From the NCBI RefSeq assembly GCF_013371085.1, contig NZ_JABWCV010000010.1, positions 62,001-126,000 on the forward strand: a DNA stretch of 64,000 bases, given 5' to 3'. A program made the position numbers and the translations under genes. The notes below the pieces were generated by a model, which saw only the letters and a list, made by a program, of their open reading frames with translations, did not search any database and was not told the DNA's origin. The stretch's first letter is position 1; every line of letters begins with the position of its first letter. Positions 36,910-46,270 of this stretch are shown piece after piece. Source of the stretch: Vreelandella maris. GTDB lineage: Bacteria; Pseudomonadota; Gammaproteobacteria; Pseudomonadales; Halomonadaceae.

Positions 36910-38247
36910 TTAGCTGCTGAGCTTCTTTTCCAGGTAGTGGATGTTGACGCCACCTTGACGGAAATAGCTGTCGCGAACCAAATCTTTTTGCAGATCGATA
37001 TTGGTTTTAATGCCTTCGACCAATAGCTCGTCGAGCGCATTGCGCATGCGGGTCAACGCTATTTCACGATCCGCGCCCCAGGTGATCAGCTTGCCGATCA
37101 GAGAGTCATAGTGTGGCGGCACGGTGTAGCCTGTGTAGAGGTGGGAGTCCATACGGACACCCAGACCACCCGGTGCATGAAACAGCGTTACCTTGCCAGG
37201 GGAAGGCATAAAGGTGCGTGAATCTTCAGCGTTGATGCGGCACTCGAAGGCGTGACCGTTGAGCTGCACATCTTCCTGGCGAATCGACAGCGGGAGCCCT
37301 GAGGCTATACGTAGCTGCTCTTTAACGATATCGACGCCGGTGACCATCTCGGTAACAGGGTGTTCTACCTGAACGCGGGTATTCATCTCAATGAAGAAAT
37401 ACTCGCCGTCTTCGTACAAGAACTCGAAGGTACCTGCGCCACGGTAATTGATCTTAATGCACGCCTGGCGGCATGCTTCAAGTACCTGGGCGCGGGCTTC
37501 CGGATCAAGGCCGGGGGCAGGCGCTTCTTCAAGCACTTTCTGGTGACGGCGTTGCAGCGAACAGTCGCGGTCATAAAGATGGATCGCGTTGCCCTGACCA
37601 TCCGCAAGCACCTGAACTTCGACGTGGCGCGGCTTCTCAAGGAATTTTTCCATGTAAACCGTGCCATCGCCAAAGGCGGCGTGGGCTTCAGTGCGCGTAA
37701 CCGTAATCGCCGAAAGCAGGTGGCCTTCAGTGTGCACCACGCGCATACCGCGTCCACCGCCGCCGGAGGCTGCCTTGATGATCACCGGATAGCCAATGCG
37801 ACGCGCAGTGGCTAAATTGGTCGCATCATCGTCACCCAGGGGGCCGTCTGAACCTGGCACCGTGGGAACACCCGCTTCCTTCATCGACTGGATAGCGCTG
37901 ACTTTATCGCCCATCAGGCGAATTGTCTCAGCGCGGGGGCCGATAAAGGTAAATCCCGAGCGCTCAACCTGTTCGGCAAAGTTGGCGTTTTCAGACAAAA
38001 AGCCATAACCGGGGTGAATAGCGGTCGAGTCAGTGACTTCGGCTGCACTGATCAGGGCCGGGATATTTAAGTAAGACTGCGCTGACGATGCCGGTCCAAT
38101 ACACACGGCTTCATCCGCCAGGCGAACATGCATGAGTTCACGATCAGCTTTGGAGTGTACCGCTACGGTTTTAATGCCCAGTTCTTTACAGGCCCGTAGG
38201 ATACGGAGGGCAATCTCGCCGCGGTTGGCGATAAGTACCTTGTCCAG
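36910..38247 (-). CDS. accC: Acetyl-CoA carboxylase, biotin carboxylase subunit
   Basis: A 445-residue ATP-grasp enzyme that carboxylates biotin on AccB with bicarbonate. Visible are the N-terminal [22 protein letters not shown], the glycine-rich A-S-G-G-G-G-R-G-M, and [16 protein letters not shown] 38247 gives the standard N-terminus; a GTG at 38262 would add five residues. It follows accB by about 34 bp. Confidence 0.97.
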   Translation of the reverse strand: MDKVLIANRGEIALRILRACKELGIKTVAVHSKADRELMHVRLADEAVCIGPASSAQSYLNIPALISAAEVTDSTAIHPGYGFLSENANFAEQVERSGFTFIGPRAETIRLMGDKVSAIQSMKEAGVPTVPGSDGPLGDDDATNLATARRIGYPVIIKAASGGGGRGMRVVHTEGHLLSAITVTRTEAHAAFGDGTVYMEKFLEKPRHVEVQVLADGQGNAIHLYDRDCSLQRRHQKVLEEAPAPGLDPEARAQVLEACRQACIKINYRGAGTFEFLYEDGEYFFIEMNTRVQVEHPVTEMVTGVDIVKEQLRIASGLPLSIRQEDVQLNGHAFECRINAEDSRTFMPSPGKVTLFHAPGGLGVRMDSHLYTGYTVPPHYDSLIGKLITWGADREIALTRMRNALDELLVEGIKTNIDLQKDLVRDSYFRQGGVNIHYLEKKLSS

Positions 38248-38281
38248 CATGGGAGAGTCCACCCGTGTTGAAAATGAAGGA

Positions 38282-38749
38282 TTAAGCGATGACGATCATG
38301 GGTTGATCGAATTCGACCGGCTCACCATCTTCTACCAGGATGGCTTCCACCACGCCGTCGCGGTCAGCTTCAATCTGGTTCATCATTTTCATGGCTTCAA
38401 TAATACAAATGGTATCGCCTTGCTTGACGCTATCACCGACTTCTACAAACGACTTGGCGCCCGGCGCTGGGCTGCGATAGAAGGTGCCTACCATCGGGGA
38501 GTTAACTGCTTCACCACGGTAGCTTGTGCCTTGGGGCTCAGCTTCAGCAGCAGGTGCTGATGCCGGAGCAGGCGCTGCTGCATAGCCAGGCTGCTGCTGT
38601 GCGTATTGCGGCATGGGCTGTGGCTGCCACGAGGCGCCATTAGGGTGGCGGCTGATACGAACGGACTCTTCGCCTTCCTGAATTTCAATCTCGCTAATAT
38701 TGGACTCTTCGAGCAGCTCGATCAGTTTCTTAACTTTGCGGATATCCAT
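38282..38749 (-). CDS. accB: Acetyl-CoA carboxylase, biotin carboxyl carrier protein
   Basis: A 155-residue carrier. The N-terminal [12 protein letters not shown], an Ala/Pro-rich linker (residues about 45-75) and the biotinyl domain with E-A-M-K-M-M (Lys biotinylated) are standard. The accBC order is normal; aroQ, often upstream, is absent here. Confidence 0.97.
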   Translation of the reverse strand: MDIRKVKKLIELLEESNISEIEIQEGEESVRISRHPNGASWQPQPMPQYAQQQPGYAAAPAPASAPAAEAEPQGTSYRGEAVNSPMVGTFYRSPAPGAKSFVEVGDSVKQGDTICIIEAMKMMNQIEADRDGVVEAILVEDGEPVEFDQPMIVIA

Positions 38750-39106
38750 GGCATAGCCCCATCAATGTCATAAAAGAAGATTATGAGAAATAATCACACA
38801 GCAATCGTGACCTATAGGCGGGTTGCTGTGCGGCGCTGCGCGATTCATCTATAGGCGCAGTAAACCAAATTTAAAAATGAGGAGAACGCTGCATGTTAGC
38901 GAACGTTACCCCGTTCTCACCCCTAAAAAAGGAAGTTTTTAGCTAATATGGGAGCGGAGTTTGCCGAAAAAGTGCCAGGATGTCCAGCGACAGCCTAAGC
39001 CAGTGCTTAAACTGTCGCTGAATGTAGATTTAAACAACTGTTTGACGATGTTCGCGTCAAAACGCTGCTTAAGTGCCTTAGTGGGCAAGGCTCGTAGGGT
39101 GGTGGC
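38750..39106. other. Leader/promoter region of accB, and spacer to dsbD
   Basis: No gene is supported. CACAGCAA (38797-38804) pairs with TTGCTGTG (38823-38830), and GAGAACG with CGTTCTC (about 38881-38917). The element CTATAGGCG occurs twice (near 38812 and 38851). The accB leader may therefore be structured, and acc operons are often autoregulated through long leaders, but no mechanism can be assigned. Confidence 0.45.
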
Positions 39107-40966
39107 TCAACTATTGGCAAGCCACTGGCTAACGGATTCAAGATGTTCATGCAGTTGGTCGGCGGTGACTTCGCCTTGAATGCGCGCATCACGAATTTCT
39201 TCGCCTTGACTGAAAAACAGCAGGCTTGGCGGGCCGAAAAGATTGAACTGATCCAGCAGCTCACGACTTTGTGGGTCGGTCTGTGTCACGTCTGCGGCAA
39301 TTAACGTGTAACCCTCCAATGCCGCTGAAACACGTGGGTCAGGATAGACATCGCGCTCCAGTAGCTTGCATGAAATGCACCAGTCAGCCGTAAAGTGAAC
39401 AAACGCTGGCTTATTAGTACTGTTCGCTTGGGCGATGGCCGCCTCAAGCGCGGTAAGGTTATCGACCTCAACAAACTCAAGCTGTTCCACTTGAGACTCG
39501 CCAGACCCAATCGAGGTGGCCGCAAGAGGGCGCAGTGGGTTACTGCCACCTTGCGCGGCACCAATGACCAGCAGGACGCCCCACGCAAGCAGCAAAACCC
39601 CCAGCGTTTGACGTGCCCGCGGCCACCCTTGCGGTTGATTGAAGTTTAGAGCCCCAAGCGCCAGCGCCGTGCCGATAGCCAGCGCGGCCCATAACAAGAG
39701 TGCAACGGGAGCTGCCACCAAGCGTTCGATCATCCAAATTGCCACACCCAGTAGCAACAGGCCAAAGGCAATCTTTACACCATTCATCCAGGCGCCCGAG
39801 CGGGGTAACAGCGTGGCGCCAAAGGTGCCGACTAAAAGAAGCGGTACGCCCATGCCAAGGCCCAGCGCAAAGAGCACCGCACCACCCATGACTGCATCGC
39901 CGGTTGAGGATATAAACACCAGGGCTCCGGCCAATGGCGCGGTGACGCAGGGTGACACCACCAATACTGAGAGCGCACCTGCTAACGCTAATCCCGCTGG
40001 TCCACTGCGCTGAGCGCGAGCCTGCCAAGCGTCAATACGGTTGGCCAAGCGGGGCGAGAGATTAAGCGTGAAGGCTCCGAACATCGCCAGCGCAAAGAGC
40101 GTGAAGAGTACAGCGAAAGTGATAAGCACAGGTGCCGACTGTAAGCGTGCCTGAAGATTAAGACCGGCGCCGAACAGCCCCATCAATACCCCGACCAGGG
40201 CGTAGGTCAGCGCCATGCCCAGCACATAGCTTAACGAGAGGGCAAAGGCACGTGGGCGGGTGGGGTTCTGGCCGACGACGATGGATGACAGAATCGGAAT
40301 CATCGGTAATACACAGGGCGTAAATGTCAGCCCTAAACCGGCGATAAAAAACAGCCCCAGCGCCAGCGGCAGGCTAGCATCGCTGATTAGCGCGCTAAAG
40401 CGGCTATCTTCGCTTTGAGGCCCTGCGAAGTCACTCTGTGAAGTAGCGGTAGCGGTTTCACTAGCGGCGCTATCGCCTTCTTGCCAGTTCGCAAATTGAC
40501 TGGGCGGCTCAGTCTCACTCGCTTGTAGGCTCAAGCGTTCCGGTGGATAGCATAGCCCTGCATCCGCGCAGCCTTGAAAGGTTAACTCAACGTTTAGCGG
40601 GCCTGCGTAGGGGGCGCTCAGCGGTACTTCAAACACCACCTGGTCGCGGAAGATGTAAACATCGCCCATGAATTCATCGTTGGTGAACGTGCCTTCGGGG
40701 ATGTTGGGTTCGCCAAGCGTTATACCCTCGGTCTGACTGGAGACAGCAAACTGATGCCGATAAAGATAGTACTCATCGGTGATGTCGGTACCGATAAAAA
40801 GCGTTTCTCCATCGTGCCAAGCGGTAGGCTGAAAGGCTTCCATTACCGGTAAAAATTCATCTTGGTTGCTAGACGATGAAAACCATTGGGCGTGTGCGCT
40901 CAGCGGTAACCAACCGAGGAAAAAAACAAGTAAGGGAAATAGGCTCAGGCGTTTAAGAGATAACAC
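39107..40966 (-). CDS. dsbD: Thiol:disulfide interchange protein DsbD
   Basis: A 619-residue membrane protein that carries electrons from cytoplasmic thioredoxin to periplasmic proteins. All three domains are intact. After a signal peptide (residues 1-26) the alpha domain has the C-A-D-A-G-L-C pair. The eight-helix core has one Cys in F-T-P-C-V-L-P and one in V-S-P-C-V-T-A-P. The C-terminal thioredoxin-like domain has W-C-I-S-C-K. Confidence 0.95.
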   Translation of the reverse strand: MLSLKRLSLFPLLVFFLGWLPLSAHAQWFSSSSNQDEFLPVMEAFQPTAWHDGETLFIGTDITDEYYLYRHQFAVSSQTEGITLGEPNIPEGTFTNDEFMGDVYIFRDQVVFEVPLSAPYAGPLNVELTFQGCADAGLCYPPERLSLQASETEPPSQFANWQEGDSAASETATATSQSDFAGPQSEDSRFSALISDASLPLALGLFFIAGLGLTFTPCVLPMIPILSSIVVGQNPTRPRAFALSLSYVLGMALTYALVGVLMGLFGAGLNLQARLQSAPVLITFAVLFTLFALAMFGAFTLNLSPRLANRIDAWQARAQRSGPAGLALAGALSVLVVSPCVTAPLAGALVFISSTGDAVMGGAVLFALGLGMGVPLLLVGTFGATLLPRSGAWMNGVKIAFGLLLLGVAIWMIERLVAAPVALLLWAALAIGTALALGALNFNQPQGWPRARQTLGVLLLAWGVLLVIGAAQGGSNPLRPLAATSIGSGESQVEQLEFVEVDNLTALEAAIAQANSTNKPAFVHFTADWCISCKLLERDVYPDPRVSAALEGYTLIAADVTQTDPQSRELLDQFNLFGPPSLLFFSQGEEIRDARIQGEVTADQLHEHLESVSQWLANS

Positions 40967-41089
40967 GGTGCGTCCTTAATTAATGGCATCGCAAGCTAAG
41001 ACAAATAGCATACCGCAACCTTGAATCTCTCGCGTATACGCTGCGGTGACGTGACGCGGTCGCTAATGGTGTGTTAATCCTAACAACCT

Positions 41090-41115
41090 AAAAGGTCGCC
41101 CGAAGGCGACCTTTT
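41090..41115 (-). terminator. Terminator of ppa
   Basis: AAAAGGTCGCC, loop CGAA, GGCGACCTTTT: a perfect 11-bp stem 31 bp after the ppa stop, with a T stretch on the minus strand. Confidence 0.85.
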
Positions 41116-41145
41116 CACATACACAGAAGCAGCTTTAGAAAACGA

Positions 41146-41676
41146 TTACGCTTTCTGGTAAGCGATAACGGATTTTTCAATCGCTTTGCGCGCAGCGTCA
41201 GCGCCTTCCCATGACTCAACTTTTACCCATTTGCCTTTTTCGAGATCTTTGTAGTTCTCGAAGAAGTGGGCGATTTGCTGGCGCAGCAGCTCAGGTAGGT
41301 CAGTGACTTCCTGAATGTCATCGTAGAGCGAGCTAAGCTTGGCGTGGGGCACGCAAATCAACTTGGCATCTTCGCCGGCTTCGTCGGTCATGTTTAAAAT
41401 GCCTACCGGACGAGCACGAATAATGCTGCCGGGTTGAACCGGGTGCGGGGTCACAACCAGCGCATCGAGGGCGTCGCCGTCATCGGCTAGGGTGTGGGGA
41501 ATAAAGCCATAGTTGGCAGGGTAGAACATGGGGGTGGCCATAAAGCGGTCAACGAGTAGTGCGCCCATGTCCTTATCAATTTCGTATTTGATTGGATCGT
41601 GGTTGGCTGGAATTTCGATCACCACGTAAACGTCGTTGGGGAGATCCTTTCCAGCAGGGATATTATCGAAGTTCAT
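41146..41676 (-). CDS. ppa: Inorganic pyrophosphatase
   Basis: A 176-residue soluble family I pyrophosphatase. The metal-binding motif D-D-G-D-A-L-D-A-L and further active-site residues in [10 protein letters not shown] are present; the length equals E. coli Ppa. It hydrolyses PPi, which is also the phosphoryl donor of the phosphofructokinase encoded 2.2 kb away. Confidence 0.97.
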   Translation of the reverse strand: MNFDNIPAGKDLPNDVYVVIEIPANHDPIKYEIDKDMGALLVDRFMATPMFYPANYGFIPHTLADDGDALDALVVTPHPVQPGSIIRARPVGILNMTDEAGEDAKLICVPHAKLSSLYDDIQEVTDLPELLRQQIAHFFENYKDLEKGKWVKVESWEGADAARKAIEKSVIAYQKA

Positions 41677-41987
41677 CGTTGATTCCTTGGTAGTACTGTG
41701 GCTTGAGTCGTGCAGAGGTTAGGTAATCGTTACAGAGTCGTTGATGGCGAAGAATTATACGAACATGACTACTCGATTACCAATGCGACATAGGTGGGCC
41801 GGTGTGGTTTAGCCGTTGCCTATTATGAGGGAAATCAAAAAGGAGCGCATATAAAAGCGCGCTAATACGATAGAGACGTTTGTTGGGCATCGTTTCTGCT
41901 CCGCTGCGTGTATTATAGGCAGCGTTTATTGACAGTGTTGGTTGACAGTGAAGTCCCTCGATCGAGTCGGCAGCCTAGGAGGATGAC
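41677..41987. promoter_or_regulatory. Divergent promoter region with a TTGACAGTG direct repeat
   Basis: No gene is visible. TTGACAGTG occurs twice, 13 bases apart (41929-41937 and 41942-41950), just upstream of the kinase/phosphatase gene. TATTAT at 41912-41917 could be a -10 box, but a matching -35 is weak. The repeat may be an activator site. Confidence 0.4.
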
Positions 41988-43703
41988 TTGTCGCACGCCC
42001 AGTTGCTCATCAGTTATGGTCAAGCATTTGTCGCGCCGGACCGGCGCCTGCACCGCAGTTCAATGTCAGTTCGCTTTCCTGAAGCGCCGCTGCTGCGCGC
42101 CAAAGGTGGCTGTGCCGTTATCAGTGACTCCATCTCACGCAATACCATGGCCAAGCAGGCCGGTGATTTAAGCGTGCGCGGCTTTCTGGCCGATTACTTC
42201 TCGACACCTGATCATTGGGATGTCAAAACCTCGGCCACCCGCGTGCTGCGTGCCCTTAATAGCTGGTGCTACAGCCAAAGCCAGCATGTGAAAGAGGGCA
42301 GCTTTGTCTCCTCCATGTCGGCGATGGTCTTCCGTGGGCGCGAAGCGCATCTGTTTCACATGGGCGACACGCTGGTGTTCCGTTTGCGCGGGGCCGAGTT
42401 TGAGCAGTTGAGTCGTGATCATGTCACCGACTTAGGGGGGTACCGTTATCCTTCCCGCGCGTTGGGTATGGATGGCAGTGTTGATATCGATTACACCCAT
42501 ATAGCGCTCAAACAGGGCGACCTGTTTCTGTTCACCACTCAGGGTGTGCGCGGTACGCTGCTGCCTTCCGACTATGTGCGCTTGATCCGCCAAGATGCTA
42601 GTGATCTGGATGCCGCCTGTGAGCGGCTTGCCGATGAGGCGAAGCAGCGCGCTCAGGATCGTGGCTACGGTGGCGATCAGTTTTGCTTCCAGTTGGTGCG
42701 AATCGATGAGTTGCCTGACGAAGTGACAGAGCATCCTGGGCAGCTTTATGGCGACCTGCCGATTCCGCCAGAACTGGCGCCGGGTGAGCGTTTAGATGGC
42801 CTTGAAGTTCTCGCTGTGCTGTCACGCACGGCGCAGTCGCGGGTTTATCGCGTTCGCGATGTGCATAGCGAGCGTGAAATGGTTATGAAAGCACCCAGCC
42901 CGGAGCTTTCGTTGCGCAACGCCTATCTGGAGCACTTCCTGCTTCAGCAGTGGGTGGTTGAGCGCGTCAATTCGCCGTTTGTGGTCAAGGTGATGGAGCC
43001 GTCCCGGCCGCGCCGTTATCTCTATTACCTGATGCAGCATATTGAAGGTGAAACGCTGCGACAGTGGGCTGAACGTCATCCTCAAGCCAGCTTAACGCAG
43101 CGCTTAGATATTGCTAACCAGCTGGGTAAGGCGGTGCAGGCACTGCATCACCGGGAAATTATTCACCAGCAGATTAACCCCGATAATATCCTGATCGACC
43201 CGCACGGCAAGCTGGTGCTTACTGATTTTAGCGCCTGCCATATGCGCGATGGCGAAGGGCATCGCCACTCGGGGGAGTTGCTCCGCCAAATTGGCTTCAA
43301 CGAGCACACCGCCCCTGAGTATGCGTTGGCCGACAGCATTGGTCGGCGCAGTGACCAGTACTCGCTGGCATCCACGACCTACTGGTTACTCACAGGTGCC
43401 TTGCCCTATACCTTGACGCCCAATCGCCTGCGCAGCCATACCGATCTTGAAGAATTAACCTACCGCAGCGCGCGCACAACCAACCCTGAGATATCCCAGG
43501 ACTTGGACGATGCGCTACGCCGTGCTTTGGATCCGCAGCGGGCTCTGCGCTTTAGGCGCCTATCGGAGTTCTTGCATGCCCTTAGGATTCCGCTGGGGCG
43601 GTTGCCGAACCGGGAAGAGAGCCGCCAGGAGCCGCGGCGTTTCTGGCAGGGGGTAGCAGGTATATTGCTATTGCTGCTCGTGCTTTCCTGGCTGTTGCGC
43701 TAA
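41988..43703 (+). CDS. PP2C phosphatase / Ser-Thr kinase-like fusion protein
   Basis: A 571-residue protein. Residues about 10-240 are a PP2C-type phosphatase (I-S-D-S-I-S-R-N, H-M-G-D-T-L-V-F, G-Y-G-G-D-Q). Residues about 265-530 are a Hanks-type kinase fold. A C-terminal membrane helix (residues about 550-571) anchors it. The VAIK-type lysine is present (V-M-K-A-P), but the catalytic loop reads I-I-H-Q-Q-I-N-P-D-N, so the HRD Asp is Gln, and D-F-G is D-F-S. The kinase half may be inactive. The start is TTG 41988, preceded by a perfect AGGAGG at 5 bases; no ATG in this frame fits better. Its function and targets are unknown. Confidence 0.85.
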   Translation: MSHAQLLISYGQAFVAPDRRLHRSSMSVRFPEAPLLRAKGGCAVISDSISRNTMAKQAGDLSVRGFLADYFSTPDHWDVKTSATRVLRALNSWCYSQSQHVKEGSFVSSMSAMVFRGREAHLFHMGDTLVFRLRGAEFEQLSRDHVTDLGGYRYPSRALGMDGSVDIDYTHIALKQGDLFLFTTQGVRGTLLPSDYVRLIRQDASDLDAACERLADEAKQRAQDRGYGGDQFCFQLVRIDELPDEVTEHPGQLYGDLPIPPELAPGERLDGLEVLAVLSRTAQSRVYRVRDVHSEREMVMKAPSPELSLRNAYLEHFLLQQWVVERVNSPFVVKVMEPSRPRRYLYYLMQHIEGETLRQWAERHPQASLTQRLDIANQLGKAVQALHHREIIHQQINPDNILIDPHGKLVLTDFSACHMRDGEGHRHSGELLRQIGFNEHTAPEYALADSIGRRSDQYSLASTTYWLLTGALPYTLTPNRLRSHTDLEELTYRSARTTNPEISQDLDDALRRALDPQRALRFRRLSEFLHALRIPLGRLPNREESRQEPRRFWQGVAGILLLLLVLSWLLR

Positions 43704-43738
43704 ACCTACACAGCGAGTTGCGAATAAAACGGGGTTAT

Positions 43739-43824
43739 GTCATTGCGAGGAGTGAAACGACGCGGCAATCTCAAGGCCGCGGCGGCAGCTAACCCCGAGA
43801 TTGCTTCACTGCGTTCGCAATGAC
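43739..43824. repeat. Intergenic palindromic repeat (REP/MITE-like)
   Basis: GTCATTGCGA starts the element and TCGCAATGAC ends it. Inside these arms, GCAATCTC and GAGATTGC also pair, as do GGGGTTA (43732 on) and TAACCCC. Sequences of this GTCATTGCGA type are common as dispersed repeats in environmental bacterial genomes. Only one copy is seen in this window. It sits between two convergent genes and may act as a terminator. Confidence 0.75.
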
Positions 43825-43841
43825 ATTGCTACAGCAAATAT

Positions 43842-45101
43842 TTACAGCGTAAAAGTAGGCAGCTTGCGCTCTGCTTTTGCCAGTTTCAGCTTGGCCACTT
43901 TCGGCAGGCCATTCTCAAACGGGGGGAAATCCTCGCCCTGAATCAATGGTGAGAGGTAATCCCGGCACGTCTGGGTAATGGCAAAGCCGTTGTCGCTGAT
44001 AAAGTCGCGGGGCATAAATTTCTCTTTATTGGCCACCTGAGACAGCGGGGCGGAGATGACATCCCACTGGTAAGGTGACTGAGAAATGCGCCGAATAGCG
44101 GGCATCATGGCATTTTTGCCTGCTAGCGCCAGCGTCACCGCTTCACGGCCGACTGCGTAGGCTTGTTCAACGTCGGTTTTGGAAGCCAAGTGGCGCGCCG
44201 CGCGCTGTAGATAATCGGCCACTGCCCAGTGGTACTTGTAGCCCAAATCCTGCTTGATCATACCCGCAAGTGTGGGCGCTACGCCGCCCAGCTGGCGGTG
44301 GCCAAAGGCATCGGTATTACCTGCATCAGCTAAGAAAGTGCCATCTTCGTAGCGGGCGCCTTCAGAAACCACGATCACGCAGTAGCCATATTGTTTAACG
44401 CTTTCTTCAACCCGCGCCATGGCCGCTTTACGGTTAAACGGAATTTCCGGGAAGATAATCATGTGCGGCGGCTCGCCTTCGCCCTCGCCCGCTAAACCAC
44501 CAGCAGCGGCGATCCAGCCCGCGTGGCGGCCCATGACTTCAAGCACAAATACCTTGGTGGAGGTGGCGCACATGGAAGCGATATCCAGCGAGGCTTCCAG
44601 CGTAGAGGTCGCAATGTACTTGGCGACACTGCCAAAGCCTGGGCTGTTATCGGTAATCGGCAGGTCGTTATCCACGGTTTTAGGCACGTGGATCGCGGTA
44701 AGCGGGTAGCCCAGTTTCTCGGAAAGTTGTGAGACCTTTAAGCAGGTATCGGCACTATCGCCGCCACCGTTGTAGAAGAAGTAGCGAATATCGTGAGCTT
44801 TAAAGACTTCGATTAAGCGCTCGTACTGGGCGCGGTGAGTATCAATGTCTTTAAGCTTATAGCGGCAAGAGCCGAAAGCGCCGCCTGGCGTGTGGCGCAA
44901 TGCTGCAATCGCTTCGTCACTCTCTTGGGTAACGTCGATTAGGTCTTCCGTTAACGCCCCGATAATGCCGTTATGACCGGCATACACCTTGCCAATCTGA
45001 TCGGGTGCTTGACGACAGGCTTCGATAACGCCACAGGCACTGGCGTTGATCACGGCGGTGACGCCACCGGATTGGGCGTAAAAGGCATTATGCTGGGCCA
45101 T
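43842..45101 (-). CDS. pfp: Pyrophosphate-dependent 6-phosphofructokinase
   Basis: A 419-residue phosphofructokinase. The N-terminal Q-S-G-G-V-T-A-V-I-N, G-G-G-D-S-A-D-T and the key P-K-T-V-D-N-D motif are visible. Lys in P-K-T, in place of the Gly-Thr-rich form of ATP enzymes, marks PPi as donor. V-M-G-R-H-A-G-W binds sugar phosphate. The reaction is reversible and serves glycolysis or gluconeogenesis. Donor specificity is inferred from the motif. Confidence 0.92.
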   Translation of the reverse strand: MAQHNAFYAQSGGVTAVINASACGVIEACRQAPDQIGKVYAGHNGIIGALTEDLIDVTQESDEAIAALRHTPGGAFGSCRYKLKDIDTHRAQYERLIEVFKAHDIRYFFYNGGGDSADTCLKVSQLSEKLGYPLTAIHVPKTVDNDLPITDNSPGFGSVAKYIATSTLEASLDIASMCATSTKVFVLEVMGRHAGWIAAAGGLAGEGEGEPPHMIIFPEIPFNRKAAMARVEESVKQYGYCVIVVSEGARYEDGTFLADAGNTDAFGHRQLGGVAPTLAGMIKQDLGYKYHWAVADYLQRAARHLASKTDVEQAYAVGREAVTLALAGKNAMMPAIRRISQSPYQWDVISAPLSQVANKEKFMPRDFISDNGFAITQTCRDYLSPLIQGEDFPPFENGLPKVAKLKLAKAERKLPTFTL

Positions 45102-45313
45102 GGAAACGTCTCATCTCCTGAAAATGGATAAAGTTAATCGAAATCGTTTTATCACCGCCAATCACGCGCTAACCGGCATTGTCGGTGTTAAAGCACATTG
45201 CTGTAATGCGGCAAAGTTTAGCGTAAAGCCTGGTTTTCTGCATTAGCGGCTCTCTGCATTACTGCCTCTATGCATGAGTAATGCATCAGCGGCTAGGCGG
45301 CGGATGCCAGGTT

Positions 45314-45982
45314 CTACTCTGTGCCATCCATCTCTTGCTCGCGCTGGGCAAGCTGCCAGCCGCCCAAATCTTTATAGCGATTCACCATGGAGCAAAACAG
45401 CTCAGCAGTTCGCTCAGTATCGTAACGGGCGGAGTGGGCAGCTTTATTATCAAACTCAATGCCAGCAGCACGGCAGGCGCGGGCAAGCACGGTTTGCCCA
45501 TATATCAAGCCAGCCAGCGTGGCGGTATCAAAACTAGAAAACGGGTGAAAAGGATTGCGCTTAATGCCACAGCGATTCACCGCCGCGTTCAAGAAGCCTT
45601 GATCGAAAGCTGCATTATGACCAACTAAGATGGCGCGAGTGCAATCGTGAGCTTTGATTGATTTACGTATCGGACGAAAAATTTCATTGAGTGCTTCAGC
45701 TTCGCTAAGCGCGACCTGGCTGCGCAACGGGTCATCCAGGTTAATGCCGGTAAAATCGAGTGCCGACTGCTCAACATTCGCTCCTTCAAAGGGGTGAATG
45801 TGGTAAGCATAGGTGGCATCAGGCAGCAGGTTGCCTTCCGGATCCATGGTCAGCGTAACGGCAGCAATCTCAAGTACGGCATCACCTTGGGCATTAAATC
45901 CCCCGGTTTCTAAATCAACGACCACCGGCAGGTAACTGCGAAAACGTTGGGCCATTAATTCGCGGGCAATTGCCTCGCTCAT
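45314..45982 (-). CDS. rnt: Ribonuclease T
   Basis: A 222-residue DEDDh 3'-5' exonuclease that trims tRNA and other stable RNA ends. The acidic residues are in V-V-D-L-E-T-G-G, H-N-A-A-F-D and H-S-A-R-Y-D-T-E. ATG 45982 is preferred because of a GGAGAG site and the standard N-terminus R-F-R-S-Y-L-P-V-V-V-D. The upstream DNA contains three copies of AAGCGAGTA (46001, 46019, 46034), which makes the extended frame look repetitive. Confidence 0.95.
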   Translation of the reverse strand: MSEAIARELMAQRFRSYLPVVVDLETGGFNAQGDAVLEIAAVTLTMDPEGNLLPDATYAYHIHPFEGANVEQSALDFTGINLDDPLRSQVALSEAEALNEIFRPIRKSIKAHDCTRAILVGHNAAFDQGFLNAAVNRCGIKRNPFHPFSSFDTATLAGLIYGQTVLARACRAAGIEFDNKAAHSARYDTERTAELFCSMVNRYKDLGGWQLAQREQEMDGTE

Positions 45983-46270
45983 GCAGCTCTCCTTATGTTC
46001 AAGCGAGTAATAGTCTTCAAGCGAGTAGTAGTAAAGCGAGTAACCATTCGACATTAGCGGCAAGCCGCCGCTTTGAATGGGGTGATTCTAGCAGCTTTAG
46101 CCCCCAGGCGTCGTTGACGGTATTCGCTGGGCATTGAGAACGCTATACTCAACGTCTGTCTCAAAGATCTATCTCAACGGTCGGTCGCAAAGAGCTCTCG
46201 CATCAGCCAAGTGTGAATGGCTAGCGTGGTTTTGTTTTATCAATTTCTTATGGTCAATGAGGAGCAAAGA

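Noticed and set aside
38961-39179. Plus-strand open frame antisense to the dsbD end
   Set aside because: Low-quality composition and overlap with the conserved thioredoxin-like domain of dsbD.
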